Origin: Sternotherus odoratus
Lineage: Eukaryota > Chordata > Testudines > Kinosternidae
Length of the DNA stretch: 64,000 nucleotides
Assembly (NCBI GenBank): GCA_032164245.1
Contig: JAVMKO010000005.1
Location: 57,955,442 to 58,019,441 of the forward strand
Direction of reading: 5' to 3'
The notes beneath the pieces were generated by a model. The model did not search any database and was not told where the DNA came from. It worked only from the letters and a program-made list of their open reading frames with translations. A program made the translations under genes and the position numbers. Positions 1-12,572 of this stretch are shown piece by piece (the first letter of the stretch is position 1; each line of letters starts with the position of its first letter).

Positions 1-180
1 GTTTTATTGAAAATCAGTGGGACTTAGGTTCGCTCCCACTGATTTCAGTGGGAACTAGTTGCTTAAATACCTTTGAGGATCTGGGACCTAAATACCTAAA
101 TCACTTTTGAAAATAGAATTTAGGCTCCAGAATCCCTTTTGAAAATGGGGCTTTTGAAAATGTTACCTTTTCTGCATTAC
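1..180. mobile_element. Foldback DNA element fragment (rich in 'ttaggc / ttttgaaaat')
   Basis: The block repeats short phrases such as cttttgaaaat, ggacttagg and cctaaatacct in both orientations. That texture is typical of a palindromic nonautonomous DNA transposon common in turtles. It resembles the copy at 6095-6372. The left end is cut by the window edge and the right limit is approximate. Family assignment is from memory. Confidence 0.45.
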
Positions 181-370
181 TGGGAGAGGAAAGAAGTAGT
201 TCCAAATGCTTGTCTAATTGATGGCAGAAGAAGCTGCCTGACTCCCGACCTCCAGCTGCATACTTTCCCTGACAGGAATCTGTCGCTGTGGGTGGGTGAT
301 GGTGGGGGTGCAATTTCTCAATTTGAGGTGAGGAGAAAGGTTGCTGCATTTTATTTCCAACCAATTTGAA

Positions 371-3300
371 TAGGCACCCCAACCCCTATGTGGTCGTTTA
401 AAAATGTATTTGGGAAATCTCTTAACCCAAATGGATCCACGAGATGAACTCTAAAATATCACTCATTAGTGCTGGAGGAAATATTTTGAATTTTTGTTTC
501 AATAAAATTTCAAATTACAACCAAAAAAGGGGACTCATTTTTCATAACACTTCCCACAAATTCCCCCCCCCCCTTTTAACCAGTTCATCACTCATAATAC
601 TTCCTGAACAATTTGGACTATGATGATCCAGAGGCCAGTATAGATTTGCTTCCATTTTTTTTAATCTCTGCAGGGCAAGGTTGGTCCCTATTATACATTT
701 ATACAGTACCAGCACGATGGGGTTTTAGCCTCTAGATACTACTGTGATGCAAATAATAAATAAGTCTAATAGGATCCCCGGTTAATGTGTGTGTTAACTA
801 TGTATGAAATCTTGCCCTCATAGCATAAAAATCTCTCTCTGTTAAAAACATTCATCATGCTGTGGTCCTCTCTCCTCTCAGAATTTTCTTTTGTGCAGTG
901 GAGTGAGAATTTAGTACCCTAACTTAAGTTTTCATTTGAAGCTCAGTTTAAAGTAATAACAAGTGGTGGTATATTGGCTATACCTAGACTTTTGAAATGT
1001 CTTCTTGTGTTGCTTTTATCTGCTCCCTTGCTCTTAGCTTTAGAAATAGTCACCATTGTATAGCATCACACTGTGCAGCACTATCTGGCATGTGGCTGCT
1101 AGCTGAGGATTATGTTTTCTAAGTTAAAGGATATTTTTTTCATACAAATCAATTATTTTAAAGCAGCTGGAGGCTTTGGTTCTGAAAGTTTGTTTATTTG
1201 CTAGTCTGGTGTTATTGATGTGGTGAGCTGAAAAGAGCTGGTTTTGGGAAGGTTAGAAGATTGTTTAAAACAGTTGATTCTCCCCCTCCTCTCCCACCAC
1301 CACTACACAATTTTAAATAAGCGCAGATGCTGGGACAAATCCGGTGAGTCTGGTTCATGGAATTGAGTTGGTCCAAATCCAGTCCAAGTCAAGGGACCTG
1401 AAAGTTATCTCATGACTGTACAGAGGCCCAAATGAAATTTAGTTGTGAGGCCTCAGCTCCACTCCTTGGAGATAAGTATCCACATCCCCCAAATCAATCT
1501 TGGTTGGCACTAATTGGCCTGCTCCCTGACAGGCCAAGAACAGGTGGAGCAACCTGGCTTTCCTAGCCCTAGAAGCAGATCTCCAGGTCAGTTTGAGAGA
1601 GACAGATGGGGCTGGATGGAAGATGCTGTTTTCTGTGTATTCCATGGGTATATGAAGGGTCTCTTTCTCCAGAGGCGCCATCCTTTCATATGCACAGAAT
1701 TCACATTTTTGTTTTGTAATAATCCAAGGCAAAACACAATGAAGCTTTTTCAGAAGAACAGTTTTTGGCTGCAGAGTGGATATTTTGTCAGTTAAACCAC
1801 TAATACTGCACCCAAACACTGCTGCTTTGATTTCGTTGCCTAACCTGTGTTTCTATGAAACACTTCAGTGACTGGAAAGAGGAGGAAGGAAGGAAAGCCA
1901 ACAACCTTCCCAGCATTCATAGGACGTTCCCAACTGTGGAATGGAGGCTGTCTGGAAGATGAGTTAACAGGAGACTTTGTGTTCCATTGGGTCAGTTAGG
2001 GAATGGTGCCACAGCCCACCAAACATGGTGATTTTTGTTCTGCAAGACACCAGGAGGATAAGTGGCAACCCTGGCAAGTGATGCCCCCTCACTTCCTACA
2101 AAGGAGGAAGTAGTAGAGTTCTGGCTATCTAAATTTGAACACGGTTGTTTATTTAGCCTCACCCACTAAGAACTGTAGTCTGGCAAGCCAACACCTAAAT
2201 GCAGAGAATGCACCCCGAGTTTAGTTCCTCACCAGAAGCTTCTTTGCTTTGGGATTTTTTTATATAGAGTAATGTATTTTTTTTTCCGTGAAAAGGTTAG
2301 CCTATAAATAGCCCTTTAGTTTTTCACAATTTTAGTTCTGGCAGTTTTAAAATCCTGGACAATGTCTTTTATAACTGTGGGAAAAGATCACATAAACTGA
2401 TCTCAAACTACTGGCTCAGTGCTGGGAATCTTTGGCCCATGCATTTGTAAATGCCCTCCTGGTATCAACAGAGGCCTTGAAAATGTTAACTAGGTTTGCT
2501 CATAGGTTGTCCCTGATCCCCAGATGGTGTAAATCTGTGGTGCTAAATTGCTGTACAGCAGCTAAGGGTCAGGCCTCTTGCTCTTACTCTCATATACCTC
2601 CTTGATGTGGGGAGCCTGATGATGATTTGTGCCATGTACTGACAGTTGCGACTCATGGCTGTGTCAGACACCTTCCCCACCTTATCTACTCCACTCCACC
2701 CCCACCCCGTAGTAAACAAAAAGTAACATTGCCCTTCTCTCCTAGAAAGATGTGTGCTTTGTGAGATTGTTACCACATCAGGAGCATGAAAGGCAATGAA
2801 AAAAAAAATCAAAAATCTTTCCTTGGCGTCCAGTGTCTACACATTGTATAACCTTGCTGGCAGCTATTGGCCCATTCAGCCAGACTGAGAACTGTCTGCT
2901 GCACTCCCTGCCCCTCACCCCAACCGCTGAGAAACACTATAAATGGTAATCTCTGTGCCTCTTTAACTGGATCAGGTTACAACAGAGGGTCAGCGCAGGT
3001 TTCTTTCTTCCCAGCTCTCCCAGTCTCTGAGACTCAGACAATGTCCTTTTGACTCCACTGACTCCTGTTTCAGGATCAAGGTTGTGATTTTCTCCTTTTT
3101 TTTTTTTTTTTTGCATTTTAAAAAAGGAAACAAAAACCTGTATATTGATCTTGTTAGCGAGGAAATGAGGTGTATTAGTAACAAAAATGTTTCAGAGTAG
3201 ATAAAACAGGAAATATATTAGCTCTTTAAAAAAATTACCAGTCTTCTGTAAAACTGTAACAGCTTGTGTGGTCTTGTGAATACTACAGCATACATGGGAG

Positions 3301-3563
3301 TATGTTCTCTAAAAAGAAGGGTATATTTTTTTCAGTGTTCAGTAGAAAAACTTAACGGATATTCTTCCCTTGGTATGTACAATTAGTTCACCGTGGCACA
3401 AAGGAGAATTGTGGAAGGAATAGACCTTTGTTACATTTTTACATGAGCGAAGTGCTCATCAAAGGTGCAGGACTGATAACCTGGCAAACTGAAGTGCTCT
3501 TGTTTATTCACAGAACACTTACAGAACAGACAGAATCCCCACGCTGTCTGGCAGAACTTAGCC
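371..3563. other. Intronic sequence with no recognised element
   Basis: No exon, RNA gene or recognised repeat was found. It contains homopolymer runs (poly-C near 565, poly-T near 3098). Open frames at 1439-1819 (minus) and 1514-1795 (plus) overlap each other on opposite strands and show no known domain. Confidence 0.5.
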
Positions 3564-3781
3564 CAAGGTTTCTCAGACTGAGGGCCCATGGACCCCTGGA
3601 GGTCCCAGGGGTATTCTGGGGAGTCCGTGAGTCATACCTCGGGTCGCCAGCCCCACTGATCAACTTCTCCCTCTCCCTCCCAGAGAGGTGGGGTGGGGCG
3701 TTGGGTGAAGGTGCTGCACAGGTGCAAAATTTTTTAAATCAAAATGGGGATCCTCAGGTTGCAAAAGTTTGAGAACCGCTG
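3564..3781. mobile_element. hAT/Charlie-like nonautonomous DNA transposon
   Basis: It begins caaggtttctcagactg and ends gtttgagaaccgctg. The second reversed and complemented (cagcggttctcaaac) matches the first as a terminal inverted repeat with substitutions, the typical 'cagcggttctcaaac' end of hAT-Charlie relatives. Flanks share a partial match (cttagc / cttacc), a possible decayed 8-bp duplication. No transposase is present. The body includes a CT-rich and GGTGGGG-rich stretch. Confidence 0.65.
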
Positions 3782-6094
3782 GCCTTACCAGCGCACGCAG
3801 GGGTGAGAGGGTAGTTTAGTCTCCATGCTCCCTTCAGTCCTCTGCTGGGACTGCCCAATGAGTGCTGAACACAGTGGTGTATTTTGGGAGGCAACCCAGT
3901 AGCCTTATTCTCATTGGTAACTCTCAGTTACTACCAAACAACTAGGCTGGATATGAGCTAGCCATTAGGAGAATAATAATAATAATAAACTGATTGTATA
4001 TCCCATGGCCAGTCCCTCCAGCAGTCCTGTCATCCCCATTGCAGTATGTGCTTTTTGACTCATTCCTCACAATGCCCTTGTGATACTTCAGCCAAGTAAA
4101 TAATGACTTGTGTCATAGCATCCATTATTTTTCTTAGGCAGTGCAAGCAAATTCCAGGCCTCCTGCAAAGTCCTTGGATTGGACCCCTGTGGCCTTAAAA
4201 ATATCTAGATCCAAAATATAGAGCTGCCCCAGCCCCGAGACTTTCTGGCTGCTATCTACTGCTTTCTGAACTGGCTCTGTGTGGATACAGCTTTTTATGG
4301 CTTTTGTGAAATTCTTGAAGTGAGGGAGGTCAGAAAATCTTTCCATGAAAAAGTACAAGGAAATCACCCCTTTCAAAATACACCTGATATCTTGATACTG
4401 GATTGAGGATTGCCTTCATGATGCATGTTAAAGCTGTGTTGAAATAGCCACGTATATTTCCAGTAATAGGTTAAAGGAAGTATCTGGAGGTTTTCTGGTA
4501 TCTGGGGTATTTTGCTGCGGTGGGAGTAGAGTGTGCTGTTTCCGCTGCATGTGTCATGTTACATCAGGGTGCACTGAGCAATATCACATCAAGCGATGCT
4601 CTATCACTCGGTGAACCCAACCTAATGGGAAGCACACATCATATTGCTGATTTCTAGAAACAGATTAGCATTTCTTCCCCTTCTCTTCAAGGAAGGAGCT
4701 TGCTGAATTGCTGTGGTTTGAATGCTTTTTATTGCCTAGCTGGCCACCCAGCAGATGTATGCTAAGAAGTCTAATTGTATGTGTTTGTGTTGCTTCTTTC
4801 TTTCTCCAATTGCAAACTAACCTTGAAAATAGCCTTTTTTCGCCCCCTGCCTTCAGTGCTTGGATTTTTTTGTAACTTTTCATTTGCTGAAAAGTTGGGT
4901 TCTTCACATAGTTGCATAACTTCTCTTAGCATGAAAATCCTGAAACCATTTGAAAAAAAATCTTCCTACTTTCCAAAATCTCTTGTTGGAGATTAATGTC
5001 GGTGTTCCCAACTCATAAGCATAAAAGCACTACTATTAACATATGTTAATATTGATATATTAACATATGTTGTTAATAGTGTTTAATATGGACTGGTCTG
5101 GGTTACTGGTGTAAAGGTAATAATAAAGCTATTTGAAAGTTGCATAATTCACTACTTTTAAAAATTAATGGCATTTTGCCACAGATAATATTTTGGCGGA
5201 AACGTCTTCTTAGTGGTTGTAGTTCCATGAGCTACTGCTGGTTTTAGTACTGAATTATCCAATAGCTTATACCAATAAAGATAAGGTTGAAAAGGTCCTT
5301 TCTTTACTTGAAAAAAAAGTTTGTTTGTTATAGATTATTGATTGGTCTGTTCATTAATAGTGTCCTAATATCTATCTTGCTTCTATTTTTCCTGAGGTCT
5401 TTATAGTTACAAATTCTTTGTCTGCTTCTCTCCTTGGTCCACTGGAACATCTCTCTGCTGTGGGTAAATAGGTTTAGGAAAAGACTTGCTTCCTTGGCTT
5501 CTCAAGACCATGTATATACTTTATCAGTCAACATTTCTACCATCTTTGATCCTTCATGTTAGTAGGCTGCTCTCTTCTGATGTGGGCAGTCGGGATTTGA
5601 TGGAAAGAGAAAAAGATGTGGCATGGTATAAACAGGCCAGGGAAAGGAAACATATGCTTTGTACCCATGTTTGTGTCAAAGGCAGAATTTGGGTGGCTTG
5701 TTACTTGAGAATTGCCTGCGTTTATGAAAGGTGCAGTCTCTTGAATATGATCTTTCAAGTTTTTGAGCTGGGCTAGTGGGGAGCGTGCCTATTCCCCAAG
5801 TTCTATCAATTGCCTTATGGTAGCAAATGTTTCTAAGGGATGAGTGATTTTTCCAAAGCGGGAATGCAGTCCCTCAAAGCTTTTAATCTTTAAAGTCTAC
5901 AATATCAGGAAGAATATTACTCTTCCATGTAATTATCTCATCTGACCTACTGTTAAAAATGGCATGTGATTTTCATGGGTAAATGGGTAAATAAAGGCTA
6001 TAATTTTAACAATACTGGAAATCCAAAAGGTTATGGATCAATCATGCACATGGAATTTTTTGATTAGCTTTTTTAAAAGTACAGAATTAACTTA
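3782..6094. other. Intronic sequence without recognised genes
   Basis: Apart from an (AAT)n run near 3975 and the palindrome near 5060, I see nothing identifiable. Minus-strand frames of about 80 codons here have no family resemblance. Confidence 0.45.
5036..5085. repeat. AT-rich palindrome
   Basis: Two copies of ttaacatatgtt lie about 25 bp apart, each self-complementary, with further inverted symmetry between them. It may be a short foldback or a chance AT-rich structure. No transposon family is recognised. Confidence 0.5.
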
Positions 6095-6372
6095 GGTTCC
6101 CAAGTCTTATTTTCAAAGGTGACTTACGTATTTAGGATCTGAAATCCCATTAACTTTCAATGAGACTTAGGCCCCTAAGTGCCTGTTTGGAAATGGGACT
6201 TAGGACCGGATTTTTTAAAGGTACCAAGGTGCCTGTTAAAGATGCAGATAAATGCCTCATGGGATTTCCAAAAGCACCTATCACTGGTTTCATTTTAGGT
6301 GCCTGAATACCTTTGAAATATGGTTAGCAGACTCCTGAGTCACCAAGGCGCTTTTGAAAATGTCACCCTATG
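6095..6372. mobile_element. Foldback DNA element, same family as 1-180
   Basis: It contains ttttcaaaggtgacttacg, gacttaggcccctaagtgcc, ggtaccaaggtgcctg and cgcttttgaaaatgtcac. These are inverted and direct variants of a 'ttaggtgcctaa / ttttcaaa' theme that characterises a palindromic nonautonomous element abundant in turtle DNA. Boundaries are estimated. Confidence 0.5.
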
Positions 6373-7237
6373 TTCTTTTTGGCTCTGGCAAGTCCCCAGG
6401 TGTCTGTAAGTTTCCACAAATGCGTATTGGCCTGTTTCTGCAGCAGGTAAGTGCACAGCAAGCTGGGATGTGAATCTACAGTGCTCTAGCCTGCTGCACA
6501 TGGGGACCCTCCTATTGTTCACTCAAAATTCCAGAGTCTGCTTCACCCTAGCAGGGCCCACATGGCCAGTTAGTGCATGGCAGACCAGAGCATTACAGAT
6601 TTACACCTCAGCTTGCCATGCAGTAACTCTCCAAGCCCTTGGAAAAGTCTCCCATCAGCCCTGAAATTCTGCTCTGCTAAGGAAGAGGGAAGAAGCTTTT
6701 CTGATGCCAATTGAAGTAACTTATTTTCCATCGGGTTCTTTAAATGTTGGATCAGGGTAAGGGGGAGACACTGTTATTTCCAAGCAGACATCATGGCCAT
6801 TTCTATTAATAGCATCACGGTGCTCCATGGCATAATGGAGCTTTTCTTCCTTAGCTGGTATGGGCTAGCTGCCAGAGATCTTCCCGCCCTCTTCCCCACA
6901 TTTGAGCTGTTTGATTTCTAACTGAAAAAGAAGCTGACATGACAGAGTTGCCCTCCTCCCCCAAATGCATAAAACACAGAAGTACGTGGGGTAAGGAAGG
7001 GAGGGGAGAAGGGTAATTTCCTTGGGGGAGGGTCACTTCCTATTTGGATGAGCTGGTTACAGAAGCAGTGGGGGGGAGATAGTACTGCTGAGACTGACTT
7101 CCAACAGCAAATGTTTTTCTTTGGGTGGGTCTCTGTGTCCTTAGCTGTCTAATTACTACCAGGAGGTGTAGTTCTGCAACTCTGAGCATTTGACGATTCC
7201 TGGTTTTCCTTTCCCTTTCTCACTCTTTGTGGGAAGC

Positions 7238-7516
7238 ATTATGGCTCCCAAGAAGAGAGTCACTAGGGCTGCTCAGGAATCTGAGATCAGAACTTTGGCA
7301 GTTACTCCAGTTACAAAGTTATTGCTGCAGCAGTCTAGACTTGCTGAGACGGGGGTCGGAATCAGAGGTATGGTGACAACTGATTATCCCTTCTTGGTCA
7401 GCCGTTCACAGCCAGATAATGAGGAGGAGATGATACTACAAACAATTCAAGCTTTGGAGCAGTGCATTGGACAGGTAATGTTGTCTAGCCAGTTTAGCTC
7501 AGTAAAGAAGCATTAA
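7238..7516 (+). other. Unidentified short open frame beginning MAPKKR
   Basis: From an ATG at 7241 the frame starts MAPKKRVTRAA and continues about 90 residues to a stop at 7516, with an acidic QPDNEEEM stretch and LLLQQS. The composition looks more protein-like than most chance frames here. A potential donor (cag|gtaatg) lies near 7475. No domain is recognised and no poly-A tail follows. It may be a chance frame, a decayed retroelement gag-like piece or a lineage-specific exon; I cannot choose. Confidence 0.2.
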
Positions 7517-8941
7517 CTTGAAATGGAAGCCAGAGAATAGAAACGAGGGAGCAACTAAAAGGAGAGCATCATTTGATGACTCAGCAGGATATAAGGGTTA
7601 TTTAGGGGCATTTCCAACATGCCCAGCCCTGTGGCACAAGTAACTGAGGAGACCTCCAGGTGTCATGGTCTTCAGGGACACTGCATTCCTGTTCTAGCTC
7701 AGGACCTCCAGAGCTAGTCTGCTTTCCCCTTTGGCAGCAGGGTTGGACGTCTTAACCGTCAGTTTCCCTCTACTCCTGTCTGAAAGCAGAAGTAAGATTC
7801 AGAAGCAACAGTTCAGTGCCTGCTAGAGCTTGAATTAAAGACAATTTTTCATTTCAGTCCAAACTTGAGAGTCTGAAATGAATCCTGAAAAGGATTTTTT
7901 GAATATGATGCTTACTGGGGTGCTTAGCTTATATAAAAAGTCAGGATTCCAAATTATTTTACTCTGTTTTGAAGCAATCCTACACTGGAAACTATAAACA
8001 CAGATGGAGGTGGGCAAAATGTATAGGACTGAAACTAAAAGAACCCTGTCTATCCAAGGTACAAAAAGAGTAGAACAGACAGAGTATATGCCTACAAACC
8101 TGTGCATTCCTGTCTGGTACTGATGCCTGCAAAACCTTTTTCCCTTCAGAATTATCAGTCCTATTTTTTCCAGAATAGGTAGGGATAACAAGAAGAGGAG
8201 AAGGAAAGTGGATGCTTGGACTCTAGGTTTCAGAAAAGTGGATGGCAAGCATCATTCTTGTGTCCTGGAGGACACTTAATGGTTCTTTGGGGTATTTGTC
8301 TTTTGTTAGTGGTCAAACAAAAGCATTTTTAAATGTTTGTTCAGGGTTCCATGAAAAAGAAATTGATGACTTTTTAAAGACTAAATCGAACTCTGAACAG
8401 TGGCATGCAATGCCAGTTACAAATATTCTTCCTGAAACTGGAGTAGACATTGATGATTTAAAAAAAAAAAAAAGGTCTGAGTTATAAATCTAGTGGTCTG
8501 GGGGATTTGACCCCTCTAAATTGAATCTCTGAAACAGTCACTCCATAAGTGATCATAATGTGAGAATTTAAATTTATCAGGTTATGATTTGGAACAAATT
8601 TGGAACATTCAGATGTCTTGTGTTGTTTCTCAGAGTAATCATCACTGAATGCTCCTTCATACTGGAAATTGTAAAATTGCTGTTGGTGATGGACTTTAAT
8701 TTCCAATGTTGTAGCCTGAAGATTAGCCATTTAAAACAATGAAGAAGTTACATCAATTAAATGAACCTCCTCCCATACCTGGTCCTTCCTAAAAATAACC
8801 CAGAGGCTTTCTGAATGCATGTTTATCTTTATTTCAGTGAGAATTGAAAATTTTGTCTTTCCTAGGAATACTGAAAAATCATTCCCATGCAGACATGTCA
8901 ATGATGTATAGTTTGCTGGCGGGGGCTGATGAGAGTAGGAC

Positions 8942-9750
8942 TGTCAGGGTTCCTTCCCCACTCTGAACTCTAGGATACAGATGTGGGGACCCGCATGAAA
9001 GACCCCCTAATCTTATTTCTACCAGCTTAGGTTAAAACTTCCCCAAGGCACAAATTCCTTGTCCTTGAACAGTATCACTGCCACCACCAAGTGATTTAGA
9101 CAAAGAATCAGGAAAAGGACCACTTGGAGTTCCTATTCCCCCCAAAATATCCCCTCCCCCCAAGTCCTGCACCCCTTTCCTGGGAAGGTTTGAGAATAAT
9201 ATCCTCACCATTTGTTACAGGTGAGCCCAGACCCAAATCTCCTGGATCTTTAAAACAATGGAAAAATCAGATTAGTAAAAGAAGGATTTTATTTAAAGAA
9301 AACATAAAAGAATCACCTCTGTAAAATCAGGATGGTAGATAACTTTACAGAGTAACAAAAGATTCAAAAAACACAGAGAAGCCCCCTCTAGCCTTAGTTT
9401 CAAAGTTACAAACAAAAACAGGGATAAACCTCCCTCTAGCAAAGGGAAAATTCACGAGCTGAAAACAAAAGATAACAAACATGCCTTGCCTGGCTGGTAC
9501 TTATAGTTTTTGTAATATGAGAGACTGGTTCAAAATGGAAATGGCTTGCTGTCTGGTCCCTCTCAGCCCCAAGAGCGAACACTCGTACAAACAAAGAACA
9601 CAAAACAAAGCATCTCCCATCCCTCCAGATTTGAAAGTATCTTTTTTCCCCTTTGGTTCTTTTGATCAGGTGCCAACAAGGTTATCTGAGCTTCTTAACC
9701 CCTCACAGGTAAGGAGGAATTCTAGGCTACCCTTCTGTATGGTTCTGACA
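8942..9750 (-). mobile_element. Solo LTR of a turtle retroelement (809 bp)
   Basis: The element begins TGTCAGGGTTCC and ends GGTTCTGACA, so its ends are TGTCAG/CTGACA. It is flanked by the perfect 5-bp direct repeat aggac (8937-8941 and 9751-9755). There is no internal coding region and no second LTR, so it is the product of LTR-LTR recombination. The sequence strongly resembles a high-copy turtle repeat I know. TTTATT near 9285 would be an AATAAA polyadenylation signal on the minus strand, which is the basis for the strand call. Open frames inside (9124, 9481) are incidental. Confidence 0.85.
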
Positions 9751-10009
9751 AGGACATGTTTGGATGTATGTCTCGTTAAAGTGGCATCAGTTCCGTTCAT
9801 TCTATATGAACTATGAGATTAAAATAATAAAGCTAAAACACTGAAATACAAGGAAGATGTGATAAATATTTAAAAGTGTTCAGTAAATGAGTAAAAAACC
9901 TTTGAAAAAGTACATCTCAAACCCAATACAGTGTACATAATTTGATGGTTGGCTGTGGATTCCTTATTGTTTTTCAAGGAAATCCCTGCCCTTATGCCAC
10001 TAGAATTGA

Positions 10010-10290
10010 GAAAATAGAATACACATTGAGATTGGTCTATTGGAAAGAGCAAGGAAATGGGAATCAGTATTTCTGCTTCCTTTTGCCAGCTCTGTCCTTG
10101 GCTCCCTTTGTGCTATTGGACAACTCACTTGATCTCCCTGTACCTCAGCTAACCCTTTTGCAGTAACACAGGATTAATACTTTCCGATCATTCTTGGAGA
10201 ATTGTGACTTTCATTGACATCTGTTAATTGGTTTAAGATTCTCCAGTGGAAGGTGCTATAGAATTACTTATCAATTGTATTTAGCACTTG
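10010..10290 (+). repeat. MIR/CORE-SINE-like copy
   Basis: The order is typical: ...ggaatcagtatttctgcttcc, ...ccagctctgtccttggctcc, then ggacaactcacttgatctcc and ctgtacctcag. These correspond to the 'loss of precision' core of MIR-type SINEs ('caagtcacttaacctctctgtgcctcag'). The copy is diverged and limits are approximate. Confidence 0.6.
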
Positions 10291-11439
10291 TGTACCAATC
10301 TAAATTTCCCAAGAACTGTTCAGACCTTACTTAGGAATAAACTCAGATAATTCAAAATTCTGTCATTTCAGCTTCTAATGATATAATTGTTCCTAATGGA
10401 GAATTTTGCACACCAAGGACCCTACTGACCTGTTGTCGCCACAAATCCCATTTTAAAATACATTGCAAAAGTAGTTTCTTGTAAACAAAGACAAGGAAGC
10501 CTGTGTCTGGAACAAATCAGCTTCCATCAATAAAATCCATTGACGACTTTCCCTGAAATAAAGGTTTAGATTGTCATCCACATAGGGCAACCTGGTATAT
10601 TTTGGAGGGAAAGGCTGACAGATACCTTGAGGATGGTAACTCAGAAATATGTTGAGATATTTAAAGACTCAAACAGCCTTGCTAAATGGCACAGGCATTG
10701 CAGATGAAAGTTCCTATATCATTAAAGTGGTCCCTGGTTAAAGAGCCCCAGCACCTTTGCTGAGGTTTTCTTTGTGTAAACAGTCTAGACTAACTAGAGT
10801 GAGCAATATCCAGTATTCACCCAGCCAGAATAGAAAGGGGGTTATTGTCTGACTTACCCACCCATGGTGTTGTATTTTATTACAACCTTTTATATTGGGA
10901 ATCAAATGGAGGAGGAGGGGAAGAGACCTATATAAAGTTCAGTATCAGTACAAAAGTTTTCATGAGTCTCACAGATCTAAATGGCTTGGAACCTGCCCAC
11001 TTGAGAGACCCACCCCTTCACCTATATCACTGTTCTGGAGTTGAGATCAGCAAAGGTACTCTACTTTGTCCCCCAGCATAAGACAGAGGGCGGTAGCGAA
11101 GAGTGTGTTCTATTTGAAAGCCCATTAGTTCTGGAACTCATTCCCCCCACCCCCTCCTGCTCCAAAATGGCCCACATTTCTTGACCTTCTGGGGACACTA
11201 CAGAATCATACATAACTGATAGGAGCTGCTGAAGTTTTGGGGCTTTGCGTTGAACAGGAAGGGGCAGTATATTTGGCTGTGTATTTTCTGGTTCTGTTAA
11301 TTTATGATTGATATTCTAAGAGACTGTACATTTAATTTTTGTTGGGGCACCTAGAACTCATGTGTAGGCATTTTATTTTTAATATATTTTGGATGTAAAT
11401 GTATAAGTATACCTAAAGTTCCCCCGAAGTGCTATAATC
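10291..11439. other. Intronic sequence, possible unclassified old repeat near 10985-11145
   Basis: The stretch around cttgagagacccacccc to ttctggaactcattcc has the look of a dispersed repeat that I cannot name. The remainder is unremarkable. Confidence 0.25.
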
Positions 11440-12262
11440 CCAAGTACTAGGCCGGGCCTTGAGCTAGCACGTCAACTAGGTCAAAGTGGATAGAAAATGA
11501 AATTGACCAATCCCTTTAGCAGTAAGAGAGATTGGGAGAGCAAAACAGCAGTGCACAAACAATCCAGGAAGTTTTTGGAAAGTGTAGGGGACAATTTCCT
11601 GGTGCAAGTGCTGGAGGAACCAACTAGGGGCAACTCTTCTCGACCTGCTGCTTACAAACGGAAGAATTAGTAAGGGAAGCAAAAGTGGATGGAATCTGTG
11701 AGGCAGTGATCATGAGATGGTGGAGTTCAGGATCCTGCCACAAGGTAGAAAGGAGAGCAGCAGAATACGGACCCTGGATTTCAGAAAAGCAGACTTTGAC
11801 TCCCTCAGGGAACTGATGGGCAGGATCCCCTGGGAGAATAACATGAACGGGAAAGGAGTCCAGAGAAGCTGGCTGTATTTTAAAGATTCTTATTGAGATT
11901 GCAGGAACAAACCATCCCAATGTGTAGAAAGAATAGTAAATATGGCAGGCGACCAGCTTGGCTTAATAGTGAAATCCTTGCTGATCTTAAATGCAAAAAA
12001 GAAGCTTTCCAGAAGTGAAAGATTGGACAAATGACCAGGAAGGAGCATAAAAATATTGCTCAGGCACGCAGGAGTAAAATCAGGAAGGTCAAATCACACT
12101 TGGAGTTGCAGCTAGCAGGGGATGTTAAGAATAACAAGAAGGGTTTCTACAGTTGTGTTAGCAACAAAAAAAGTCAGGGAAAGTGTTTTTCGCTTACTGA
12201 ATGGGGGAGGCAACCTAGTGACAGAAGATGTGGAAAAAGCTAATGTACTCAATGCTCTGAAA
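11440..12262 (+). mobile_element. CR1 LINE fragment, sense: endonuclease end and linker before the RT
   Basis: Conceptual translation with frameshifts recovers CR1 ORF2 landmarks in order: [49 protein letters not shown], the basic linker ARRSKIRKVKSHLELQLA and DVKNNKKGFY, then TEDVEKANVLNA just before the reverse transcriptase. It is 5'-truncated and riddled with stops. It stops abruptly at about 12255, where an opposite-strand CR1 piece starts. Host function is not expected. Confidence 0.88.
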
Positions 12263-12572
12263 AGATATTGGCCAATGGCTCTGCAATCATATCTGCTAAC
12301 TCCTTTAGCACCCTCCGATGCAGTGCATCCGGCCCTTTGGACTTGTGCTCGTCCAGCTTTTCTAAATAGTCCTGAACCATCTCTTTCTCCACAGAGGGCT
12401 GATTAACTCCTCCCCATACTGTGCTGTGCAGTGGTCTGAGAGCTGACCTTGTTTGTGAAGACAGAGGCAAAAGAAAGCTTTGAGAACATTAGCTTTTTCC
12501 ACATCCTCTAGTTTGAGTCTCACTATCTTGAGACTCATTGTGGTTTCTTGCTTCTTTTTTGCTTGCCACACT
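12256..12572 (-). mobile_element. CR1 LINE fragment, antisense: start of the RT domain
   Basis: On the minus strand the translation gives LEDVEKANVLKAFF near 12480-12510, then VEKEMVQDYLEKLDEHKSKG, PDALHRRVLKELADMIAEPL and ANIF. This is the beginning of CR1 reverse transcriptase. The same EDVEKANVL segment occurs in the abutting sense fragment, so 12226-12252 and 12480-12505 form a short inverted repeat. Neither fragment includes the CR1 3' tail. Confidence 0.88.

Noticed and set aside
8242..8487. Frame ending in IDDLKKKKRSEL next to a poly-A run, as a processed pseudogene
   Set aside because: No target duplication or recognisable parent; the lysines simply read the poly-A run.
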